Origin: Clostridia bacterium
GTDB lineage: Bacteria; Bacillota_A; Clostridia; Christensenellales; UBA1750
DNA length: 12,749 nucleotides
Assembly (NCBI GenBank): GCA_017413675.1
Contig: JAFPSR010000007.1
Span: forward strand, 1 to 12,749
Direction of reading: 5' to 3'
The notes under the pieces are model-generated. The model ran no database searches. It worked only from the letters and a program-made list of their open reading frames with translations, and was not told the origin of the DNA. Both the position numbers and the translations under genes were made by a program. Shown here piece after piece: positions 7,633 through 12,749 of this stretch. Every line of letters starts with the position of its first letter. Within the stretch, counting starts at the first letter, position 1.

Positions 7633-7662
7633 TTTATACCGCCAAAGTGGGTCAATTGTCAA
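7633..7662 (-). promoter_or_regulatory. Sigma-70/SigA-type promoter of tyrS
   Basis: On the minus strand a perfect TTGACA (-35, 7657-7662) is followed after 18 bases by TATAAA (-10, 7633-7638). Transcription should begin near 7626, about 48 nt before the tyrS start codon. This leaves no space for a T-box or other large leader. Confidence 0.8.
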
Positions 7663-7738
7663 GAAAAAAGCCCGGAAAGCAGATGGGGAGGCATCCTGTT
7701 CTGCAGAGTAAACCGAACTTCCGCAGCGTGACGCGAGA

Positions 7739-7770
7739 TTGACATCGGTCGGCTTCTGTATTAATGTAAT
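7739..7770 (+). promoter_or_regulatory. Candidate promoter of the enolase-superfamily gene
   Basis: A perfect TTGACA at 7739-7744 is followed at 17-bp spacing by TAATGT (7762-7767); TGTAAT (7765-7770) is a better -10 match at a 20-bp spacing. The -35 is convincing, the -10 only fair. The position between divergent tyrS and the plus-strand gene fits. It predicts a leader of about 100 nt. Confidence 0.5.
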
Positions 7771-7792
7771 TGTTAAGAAATAAAAAAGAATG

Positions 7793-7828
7793 CCTGCAGG
7801 ATCTGCTGTCCTGGCAGGGGACTGCCGG
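7793..7828 (+). promoter_or_regulatory. Leader with two mutually exclusive hairpins before the enolase-superfamily gene
   Basis: Hairpin A pairs CCTGCAGGA (7793-7801) with TCCTGGCAGG (7809-7818), one bulged G, 7-base loop. Hairpin B pairs CTGGCAG (7811-7817) with CTGCCGG (7822-7828), one G-T pair, loop GGGA. Bases 7811-7817 belong to both, so only one can form at a time. A small third hairpin TTCCT/AGGAA (7845-7857) lies just before the ribosome binding site GGGAGG (7860-7865). No T-run follows on the plus strand, so if regulatory it would act on translation or RNA stability, or the DNA symmetry could be an operator. I do not recognise a known riboswitch class. Confidence 0.4.
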
Positions 7829-7876
7829 CGTTCGGGGAACCAACTTCCTCGAAGGAAATGGGAGGCGAAGTGAACC

Positions 7877-9142
7877 ATGAAAATTACCAACATCAAGACA
7901 GCACTCATCGGGCACAATATCGTACTTCGTATTGTGACGGACAAGGGTGTAGACGGCTACAGCGAGATCGAGAATACCAAGGAAGGCTATATCGGGAATA
8001 TTATTCCGTATTTTGCCGGTATGGTTATCGGTCTGGATCCGACAGATGTATCCTATGTAATGGCAGCACTTAAACGGGCCGGCGCATTCAAACCCTGGGG
8101 CTCTGTTGTCAGCGCCATTGAAATGGCCTGCTGGGATATCGCGGGAAAAGAAGCCGGTGTACCGGTATATAAACTCCTGGGCGGCAAGGTTCGTGACCGT
8201 GTAAGGGTTTACAACGGTTCTTTCAAGACGGAATATATGCTTGCGCATAAATCCTCCCCGGATGATGACCTCCGCGGCTGGCAGTATGAGAAGTTCGACA
8301 GCCCGGAAGCGGTCGGGGAAAGCATGCTTGCCCTGGCGGAGCGCCCGGAAGGGTTCACGATCAGCAAGATGGCTTTCGGCTGGCATGCCGGAAACTTCTG
8401 GAAACAGTTCGGGATCGATGAATTTGCGTACAATACCTATCCGCCTCTGAATGCCAAGGCACGTACACAGCGAGGAAGCATGCTGACGGAGCGCGGCTTT
8501 GATGCGCTGGTGGAATATGTGGATCGTCTGAAAGCGGTTATCGGCAACAAGATCGGGTTGGCCCTGGACTGCGGCCCCGGCTTTGCTCCGGTTGATGCCC
8601 TGCGTTTTGCAAAAGCGGTGGAACCGTATCACCTGCTGTGGCTGGAAGATATGGTCGCCGGTGACTATACTCCCTACACAATGGCACATGTTTACCGCGA
8701 CATTACCATGCAGACCTCTACCCCGATCCATACCGGGGAACAGATTTACCTCAGGGAGAACTACAGAGAGCTCATCGAAGGACAGTGCGTAAACGTGGTA
8801 GGACCGGATCCGGCAGACTGCGGCGGTATTGCCGAACTGAAGTGGATCGCGGAGTATGCGGATATTCATGGAATCCATATGGCCCCGCACGGAACATTCG
8901 ACGGTGTGTTCGGTATGGCGGCACTCACGCAGGTCTGCTGCACAATGCCTCAGAACTACATCGCTTATGAGTATCCTGCCGGCAATCCCGAGTGGTGGTA
9001 TGACATCGTGGAAGGCCTCCCGAACAACTTCCTCCACGACGGACATGTCTGGGTATGGGACAAACCCGGTATCGGCGTCGAATTCAACATCCCCAAGGCA
9101 CAGAAATATCTGCGTCCGGAAGAAAAGGATTTCTTCGACTGA
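7877..9142 (+). CDS. Mandelate racemase/muconate lactonizing enzyme family protein (probable acid-sugar dehydratase)
   Basis: 421 residues; ATG preceded by GGGAGG at a long 11-base spacing. Enolase-superfamily barrel enzyme that abstracts the proton next to a carboxylate with Mg2+ help. The N-terminal capping domain includes SVVSAIEMACWDIAGK (77-91), typical of the family, and KLLGGKVRDRVRVY (99-112). Predicted metal ligands are D231 (LALDCGPG), E257 (LLWLEDM) and E288 (HTGEQIY). D311 (VVGPDPADCGG) and H338 (HMAPHG) match the Asp-His pair of the mandelate racemase subgroup; K164 (FTISKMAFG) is the only lysine where many relatives have KxK. A loop of about 35 residues follows K164 (about 167-202), likely shaping the active site. 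Substrate unknown: sugar acid dehydration is the commonest activity, racemisation possible. It is transcribed alone from its own promoter region and ends at a shared terminator. No sugar transporter or regulator lies next to it. Confidence 0.88.
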   Translation: MKITNIKTALIGHNIVLRIVTDKGVDGYSEIENTKEGYIGNIIPYFAGMVIGLDPTDVSYVMAALKRAGAFKPWGSVVSAIEMACWDIAGKEAGVPVYKLLGGKVRDRVRVYNGSFKTEYMLAHKSSPDDDLRGWQYEKFDSPEAVGESMLALAERPEGFTISKMAFGWHAGNFWKQFGIDEFAYNTYPPLNAKARTQRGSMLTERGFDALVEYVDRLKAVIGNKIGLALDCGPGFAPVDALRFAKAVEPYHLLWLEDMVAGDYTPYTMAHVYRDITMQTSTPIHTGEQIYLRENYRELIEGQCVNVVGPDPADCGGIAELKWIAEYADIHGIHMAPHGTFDGVFGMAALTQVCCTMPQNYIAYEYPAGNPEWWYDIVEGLPNNFLHDGHVWVWDKPGIGVEFNIPKAQKYLRPEEKDFFD

Positions 9143-9162
9143 TCAAACCGAACAGAATAAGG

Positions 9163-9195
9163 AAGGCCGCCGGCTTTACAGCCAGCGGCCTTTTA
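9163..9195. terminator. Terminator shared by the convergent enolase-superfamily and clostripain genes
   Basis: AAGGCCGCCGGC (9163-9174) and GCCAGCGGCCTT (9181-9192) form a 12-bp stem with one C-A mismatch and a 6-base loop, ending in TTTT and then ATC on the plus strand. On the minus strand the tail CCTTCCTTATTC is weaker but T-rich. It lies 20 nt after the plus-strand stop and 16 nt after the clostripain stop. Confidence 0.82.
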
Positions 9196-9211
9196 TCATG
9201 TCCGGAACGGT

Positions 9212-11686
9212 TTACGGGATTACAGGCGTCCAGTAAGTCTGTTTATAGATGTCAGTAAACATATAGGTGGCAGAAGCTTTTGTCTTGTCGATATAGACGT
9301 TGCTGATCTGGATGTTCCCGTCATATACCATGGGATCGCCGAGCGTATAGCTGTCTTTATAGGATCCGTCATAGCCGTAGTAATCGCATACAAACTGGAT
9401 GACATCTCCTTTTTCCAGTCCGCTGAGGGCTTTGCCGATAGTATCGGTCTCGTTGTTCTTGTAAACATACTGGACCCCGGCAACATACCCGTTTGGATTG
9501 GAGGAATCAAAGACGATGATCAGTTCGGCGCGTTCGCCGTTCAACAGGATCGGGATACGGCCGGAGAAGACAGCATCATCACCGACCCCGACCGTTTCGG
9601 TATGGTAGTAGGCAACCGGCTGCTGGTTAATGGCAAGCCAGGTGCCGTCATAGGTTCCCCGCAGGGCTCCGTCATCCGTGAAGGAGAAAATGTTGTCCAG
9701 TCCCAGGTCGATGTAGCCTTCTCCGTCGTCGAAGTACACATTCAGGTTGAGGTCATGGACCAAAGCCCACTGGTCTTCGGAAAGACGCAGCTCATAACCG
9801 TCGGCTGTCTGGGCCCATACCAGCTGGTCCGCATTAAACCGGTTGGCTGCCAGATACTCCGCAGCATCATCCATATTGATGCCTCTGCCGAAGAAGGAGG
9901 AGTTATCGCTCCCTAATCCGCCAAGTCCGCCGAAATTGCCGCCCAGCAGGCTTCCGAGCAGATCCCCGATCATGTCATTGGGAACCGAAGATCCGGAACT
10001 GCCGTTCCCCAGCAGGGTGGACAGCGGGGATGAGTTGCCGCCGGAAACGGCCTGACCGCTGACTTCCAGACTGGCGAACTGCTGGATGGCACGGGAATAT
10101 TCGCTGTCCAGGCCAATGGCGTTGTAGCAGGCTACCGCTTTATCGACCGTAGATACTTTCTGGTAGGGGAAGTAGACGGAAATGCCATAGGCATTGGTCA
10201 TATTCGAAGAAGTGCGGTTGTACTTGACGGCGCCCAACAGTGCCTTGGCCAGCGCTTTGGATTCCGTTGTATTGATATTATTGGCCAGACTGACGAGGTC
10301 TACCTGGTCAACCTTGCTGGAAACCGCAAACTCGCGGGAGGTACTCCGGGCATTGGCTACGGTTTTGTACTCGTCGCCGCTCAGCAGGGAAGAAACATTG
10401 CTGGCAAATCCCTTGAATTTATCCGGAACCGTATTTTCCAGTTCAGCCAGGTCGACAACGGAGAGCGTTGTCTTCTGCCCGTTGCATTTCTGTGCACACG
10501 CCGTTACAAAATCATCCACAATCTTCTTGCCGAGTTCAATGGTCGGCATGGAAGGATTGTTGGCAAGAGCTGTCAGCCAGTTGGTATAATACCAGCCGAT
10601 GCCGGGCTCTGTCTCTTCGGATGCAATCAGATAGTCCGCATACGGAGCAAGGGTCAGCCCGTTTTCAAGGGTTCCCATCAGGCAGGCATCAAACCCGATG
10701 AAATCGAAGGAGACGCCGCCGCTCTTCAATGCTTCACTGATGCTGGGGAGGGTCATGGAACCGGCCCTGGGATTCTTCTCATCGTATCCGTATCCCGCAA
10801 TGGAACCGGATCCGTGGTTCCACAGGATCAGCTCGTTCCGGTTGGCGGGATAGTTTGTTTTACAGAACTGGATGAAACTGGCCAGGGTTTTCGGGTTGGT
10901 CATCGGGGCGTTTCCGGCATCCTTGACCAAACGGCGGATCTGACCTTTTTCGACTTTGTAGACCTGGTTTACGCTGCTGCTGACCGAACTGTTCTTCCAG
11001 GTTTTGGCCCCGCCGGTATAGACGATCAGGTTCACGTTGTCATTCAGACCGGCATTGATCATTTCCTGCAGGTCGGCAGTGCCCATGCCGCTGCGGGATT
11101 CCAGATCTGACCCGCACATGTACAGCATGATTGTCACTTTGTCCTGTCCATTGCCCAGAATGTTGGTTCTTTTGGCACGGGACCCGGAAGCAACGCCTGT
11201 ATCCAGTGTGGAAGTGTTGGCTTCGGTAGTCCATCCGGTAGATGTATTACCGATACTGCCGCCGGTCAGGCCGCCACCGAACAGGCTGCTCAGGTCAAAA
11301 CCGGACATGCTGCCGGAATTCCCGCCGGAAGGCTTCTGGGTTGCCGGTGAAGTATTCTGCGTTGGGGCAACATACTGTGTATAACTGGGAATCAGTCCGT
11401 TGTTGGGATCTGCGGAACCGCCGGATCCGCCGCCAAGCAGGGTGCTTAGACCGAACCCGCCGCCGCCGAGCAGCAGGACGGCACCGATGATCAGCTTTAT
11501 CAAAAGACTGCCGCCACCGCCGGAAGAGCGATGACCGTTATTGCCGGATGGCTGGCTGCCGCTTGGCCTTCCGCTGTATCCGTTTCCATGACCGACGGGA
11601 CCGGTCCCTAAACCACTGCCGGTTTTACCGATCGGTTTGCCTACGCCGGTAACGTTTGTTTTTCTGCCTTGTGGTCTGTTTTGCAT
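9212..11686 (-). CDS. Membrane-anchored clostripain (C11) family cysteine peptidase
   Basis: 824 residues. The ATG at 11684-11686 is chosen because GGGAGG sits five bases upstream; an in-frame ATG seven codons earlier has no site. Order of parts: a Gly/Ser/Pro-rich N-terminus (1-60); one membrane segment (about 61-84, LLIKLIIGAVLLL) with a positive N-terminal side, so the rest is probably outside the cell; a Gly/Ser/Thr-rich linker (85-170); a C11 peptidase domain (about 183-540) beginning VTIMLYMCGSDLES; a second Gly/Ser linker (545-603); and an uncharacterised C-terminal domain (605-824). The catalytic dyad is H291 (LILWNHGSGS) and C335 (FIGFDACLMG). Clostripain relatives cleave after Arg or Lys and often self-process. 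No cleavable signal peptide is evident. It is a single gene, divergent from the histidine phosphatase. Likely role: a surface protease for nutrition or surface remodelling (inferred). Confidence 0.93.
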   Translation of the reverse strand: MQNRPQGRKTNVTGVGKPIGKTGSGLGTGPVGHGNGYSGRPSGSQPSGNNGHRSSGGGGSLLIKLIIGAVLLLGGGGFGLSTLLGGGSGGSADPNNGLIPSYTQYVAPTQNTSPATQKPSGGNSGSMSGFDLSSLFGGGLTGGSIGNTSTGWTTEANTSTLDTGVASGSRAKRTNILGNGQDKVTIMLYMCGSDLESRSGMGTADLQEMINAGLNDNVNLIVYTGGAKTWKNSSVSSSVNQVYKVEKGQIRRLVKDAGNAPMTNPKTLASFIQFCKTNYPANRNELILWNHGSGSIAGYGYDEKNPRAGSMTLPSISEALKSGGVSFDFIGFDACLMGTLENGLTLAPYADYLIASEETEPGIGWYYTNWLTALANNPSMPTIELGKKIVDDFVTACAQKCNGQKTTLSVVDLAELENTVPDKFKGFASNVSSLLSGDEYKTVANARSTSREFAVSSKVDQVDLVSLANNINTTESKALAKALLGAVKYNRTSSNMTNAYGISVYFPYQKVSTVDKAVACYNAIGLDSEYSRAIQQFASLEVSGQAVSGGNSSPLSTLLGNGSSGSSVPNDMIGDLLGSLLGGNFGGLGGLGSDNSSFFGRGINMDDAAEYLAANRFNADQLVWAQTADGYELRLSEDQWALVHDLNLNVYFDDGEGYIDLGLDNIFSFTDDGALRGTYDGTWLAINQQPVAYYHTETVGVGDDAVFSGRIPILLNGERAELIIVFDSSNPNGYVAGVQYVYKNNETDTIGKALSGLEKGDVIQFVCDYYGYDGSYKDSYTLGDPMVYDGNIQISNVYIDKTKASATYMFTDIYKQTYWTPVIP
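9977..10024 (-). repeat. Second copy of an intragenic LSTLLG repeat in the clostripain gene
   Basis: Encodes residues 555-570 (LSTLLGNGSSGSSVPN), 12 of 16 identical to residues 80-95. It lies in the linker after the peptidase domain. The codons differ, so the duplication is old or the similarity reflects selected low-complexity sequence. Confidence 0.55.
11402..11449 (-). repeat. First copy of an intragenic LSTLLG repeat in the clostripain gene
   Basis: Encodes residues 80-95 (LSTLLGGGSGGSADPN), just after the membrane segment. Shorter relatives of the motif occur at residues 132-139 (LSSLFGGG) and 578-587 (GSLLGGNFGG). Confidence 0.55.
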
Positions 11687-11691
11687 GTTAT

Positions 11692-11697
11692 CCTCCC
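11692..11697 (-). promoter_or_regulatory. Ribosome binding site that decides the clostripain start
   Basis: Minus-strand GGGAGG is five bases before the ATG at 11684-11686 and falls inside the alternative longer frame, so the shorter start is preferred. Confidence 0.8.
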
Positions 11698-11719
11698 ACA
11701 AATTCAATCAGATAAAGTT

Positions 11720-11725
11720 ATTTTA
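11720..11725 (-). promoter_or_regulatory. Candidate extended -10 for the clostripain gene
   Basis: Minus-strand TGATAAAAT gives an extended -10 with TAAAAT (five of six matches) about 35 nt before the start codon. The -35 region reads TAGGAA and is poor, so support is weak. Confidence 0.35.
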
Positions 11726-11845
11726 TCACATTTTTGTTCTTGTTCCTATTATTTCCTCTGATTATTATTTCATGTGAACAGGGAACGAATGCAAGTTGCT
11801 CGGATTCAGATACCCGCCCAAAAAACGGAAATATGGGGATTGTTC

Positions 11846-11866
11846 TGATATAATAAACATTATAAT
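11846..11866 (+). promoter_or_regulatory. Extended -10 promoter of the histidine phosphatase gene
   Basis: TGATATAAT (11846-11854) is a perfect extended -10, and a second perfect TATAAT lies at 11861-11866. No good -35 is seen at 17 bp for either, which an extended -10 does not require. The transcript would have a leader of about 60 nt containing CTGTC/GACAG inverted symmetry at 11895-11906. Confidence 0.55.
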
Positions 11867-11925
11867 TATGATGAACGGGGATACGGCCGTGTTCCTGTCC
11901 AGACAGCAGCCTGAAAGGGGAAGTC

Positions 11926-12495
11926 ATGGAGATTACATTGATGAGACACGCAGAAAGTGTGTACAACGAAAAAGGAATTCTCCAGGGTCAGATTGATTGT
12001 TGTTTAAGTGAGGCGGGGGAGAAAGAAACGATCTGCAAAGCTCGGTACTTCGATGCCTCCCGATATGACCTCTGTATCTGTTCTCCTCTCTGCAGGGCAG
12101 TCAGGACCGCAGAAATCATGGCACCGGGATTGAAGAGGGTTCTGGATGACAGACTGAAAGAAAGAAGCCTTGGGGATTGGGAGGGAACACCGGTCACTGA
12201 TGAGAAAACATTCCTGATCCGTGTGCAGGGGGAGGTACCGCCGAAGGGGGAATCTGAACAGGAAATCCGGGAAAGGGTGACAGCTTTCCTGAAGGAAACC
12301 CTGGAACGGTATCCGGAAAAGAGAATCCTTGTTGTTACCCATGCCGGGGTAATCCACACTGTCAGGGAGGTTTTGGGTTTGCCGAAAAAGCCGGCGGAGA
12401 ATCTGTGTCAGCAGACAATCTTTCTGTCATCTTCATCGTCCCAGGATTCTTTCTGCTGCAGGGAGTTGGACACGATAGGGGACAGGAGAAAATAA
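11926..12495 (+). CDS. Histidine phosphatase superfamily protein (phosphoglycerate-mutase-like)
   Basis: 189 residues, ATG start with AAAGGGGA upstream. The N-terminal LMRHAES carries R7 and the phospho-accepting H8 (RHA where many have RHG). Other core residues are R57 (SPLCRAVRTAE), E79 (LKERSLGDWEG) and H139 (VVTHAGV). This set belongs to the branch 1 phosphatases (CobC/PhoE/GpmB-like), acting on small phosphorylated metabolites through a phosphohistidine. At 189 residues it is short compared with true phosphoglycerate mutases of about 230-250, so a phosphatase is more likely than a mutase; an alpha-ribazole phosphatase role cannot be supported because no cobalamin gene is nearby. The C-terminus contains a run of five serines and a Cys pair (FCC) of no known role. 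It is a single gene, convergent with the tRNA-Gly pair. Confidence 0.9.
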   Translation: MEITLMRHAESVYNEKGILQGQIDCCLSEAGEKETICKARYFDASRYDLCICSPLCRAVRTAEIMAPGLKRVLDDRLKERSLGDWEGTPVTDEKTFLIRVQGEVPPKGESEQEIRERVTAFLKETLERYPEKRILVVTHAGVIHTVREVLGLPKKPAENLCQQTIFLSSSSSQDSFCCRELDTIGDRRK

Positions 12496-12498
12496 AGA

Positions 12499-12536
12499 GA
12501 TCCCGGAAACGGCGATCATTCGTCATTTCCGGGATC
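12499..12536 (-). terminator. Terminator of the tRNA-Gly operon, also at the end of the histidine phosphatase gene
   Basis: GATCCCGGAAA (12499-12509) and TTTCCGGGATC (12526-12536) form a perfect 11-bp stem; inside it GGCGA and TCGTC can pair to extend the hairpin around a TCAT loop. On the minus strand it is followed by TCTTTATTTTC, a usable T-rich tail; on the plus strand by GTTTC, which is weaker. It lies 3 nt after the plus-strand stop codon. Confidence 0.75.
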
Positions 12537-12541
12537 GTTTC

Positions 12542-12615
12542 TGGAGCGAGTGATGGGAATCGAACCCACATAGCCAGCTTGGAAGGCTGGAACTCTACCA
12601 CTGAGCTACACCCGC
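12542..12615 (-). tRNA. tRNA-Gly (anticodon TCC)
   Basis: Read on the minus strand. Acceptor GCGGGTG pairs with CACTCGC (one G-T), discriminator T, encoded CCA. D-arm GCTC/GAGT, anticodon stem CCAGC/GCTGG around CTTCCAA giving TCC, and T-arm GTGGG/CCCAT around TTCGATT. All arms fold, 74 nt. Decodes GGA and possibly GGG. It follows tRNA-Gly(GCC) after a 46-nt spacer. Confidence 0.96.
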
Positions 12616-12620
12616 GAATC

Positions 12621-12659
12621 AGATAGCGGATCAGAAATCTGAATCCTGTCACACTATCT
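12621..12659 (-). other. Folded spacer between the two tRNA-Gly genes
   Basis: Outer arms AGATAG (12621-12626) and CTATCT (12654-12659) enclose inner arms GGATCAGA (12628-12635) and TCTGAATCC (12638-12646, one bulged A on the plus strand), with a 2-base loop. The hairpin fills nearly the whole spacer between the CCA of the first tRNA and the first base of the second. No T-run follows, so it is not a terminator; it may mark where the precursor is cut. Confidence 0.5.
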
Positions 12660-12661
12660 TT

Positions 12662-12736
12662 TGGAGCGGTAGACGGGATTCGGACCCGCGACATCCACCT
12701 TGGCAAGGTGGCACTCTACCACTGAGCTACTACCGC
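12662..12736 (-). tRNA. tRNA-Gly (anticodon GCC)
   Basis: Minus strand. Acceptor GCGGTAG pairs perfectly with CTACCGC, discriminator T, encoded CCA at 12662-12664. D-arm GCTC/GAGT, anticodon stem CCACC/GGTGG around TTGCCAA giving GCC, T-arm CGGG/CCCG. 75 nt. Decodes GGC and GGU. The remaining 13 bases to the right edge are upstream of it and too short to interpret. Confidence 0.96.
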
Positions 12737-12749
12737 CTGTCTGGTTCGG

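Noticed and set aside
7781..7818. Minus-strand terminator reading of the CCTGCCAGGA/TCCTGCAGG hairpin followed by TTCTTTTTT
   Set aside because: The shape is plausible on the minus strand, but no minus-strand gene ends there. It could stop antisense transcription, but I prefer the leader interpretation for the plus-strand gene.
7579..7876. T-box leader for tyrS
   Set aside because: I looked for the antiterminator consensus on the minus strand and did not find it; the promoter position leaves too little leader.
7858..8073. 71-codon plus-strand frame starting just before the enolase-superfamily gene
   Set aside because: Its ATG overlaps that gene's ribosome binding site and the frame runs out of phase inside the real gene; at most it affects initiation.
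7652..9046. 464-codon open frame on the minus strand opposite the enolase-superfamily gene
   Set aside because: It is entirely antisense to a gene with clear family motifs, has no ribosome binding site, its product shows no recognisable domain, and it would overlap the tyrS promoter.
11718..11966. 82-codon minus-strand open frame in the clostripain-phosphatase gap
   Set aside because: Overlaps the phosphatase promoter and start, has no ribosome binding site, and its sequence resembles translated AT-rich intergenic DNA.
1..12749. CRISPR array, insertion sequence, integrase or phage genes
   Set aside because: No regularly spaced direct repeats, terminal inverted repeats or transposase/integrase motifs were seen; the tRNA genes show no attachment-site-like duplication within the window.

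Overview
The window looks like a chromosomal stretch of an anaerobic Bacillota, most likely a Clostridia. This is inferred from strong AGGAGG-type ribosome binding sites on almost every gene, short same-strand gene runs closed by hairpin-plus-T terminators, a membrane-anchored clostripain (C11) peptidase with a glycine-rich N-terminus, an AraM-type glycerol-1-phosphate dehydrogenase homologue, and two tRNA-Gly genes with encoded CCA. By eye the base composition is moderately GC-rich and even. No transposase, integrase, phage gene or CRISPR array is visible.

Layout. (1) 1-4471, minus strand: a four-gene run read as rluA-like pseudouridine synthase, AraM-like dehydrogenase, DegT/StrS-type PLP aminotransferase, and a metal-dependent amidohydrolase cut off by the left edge. 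Gaps are 39, 48 and 17 nt with no visible terminator, so they probably share a transcript. (2) 4494-7662, minus strand: tyrS and yigZ, then ilvE, which ends in a strong terminator. tyrS has a near-consensus promoter and a very short leader. (3) 7739-9195, plus strand: an enolase-superfamily (mandelate racemase/muconate lactonizing type) acid-sugar dehydratase or racemase. It has its own promoter and a leader that can fold into two mutually exclusive hairpins. (4) 9212-11686, minus strand: an 824-residue clostripain-family protease, convergent with the previous gene across a shared terminator. (5) 11846-12495, plus strand: a histidine phosphatase. (6) 12499-12736, minus strand: tRNA-Gly(GCC) and tRNA-Gly(TCC) in tandem, separated by a 46-nt spacer that folds, with a terminator shared with the phosphatase gene.

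How the genes work together. tyrS, yigZ, rluA, ilvE and the tRNAs are housekeeping functions in translation, RNA modification and amino-acid metabolism. The part that looks like a dedicated, uncharacterised pathway is AraM-like dehydrogenase + DegT aminotransferase + amidohydrolase. A polyol/keto oxidoreductase of the dehydroquinate-synthase-like fold coupled to a sugar aminotransferase and a hydrolase or decarboxylase suggests formation or breakdown of an amino-sugar, aminopolyol or aminocyclitol-like compound. The enolase-superfamily enzyme on the plus strand may or may not belong to the same metabolism.
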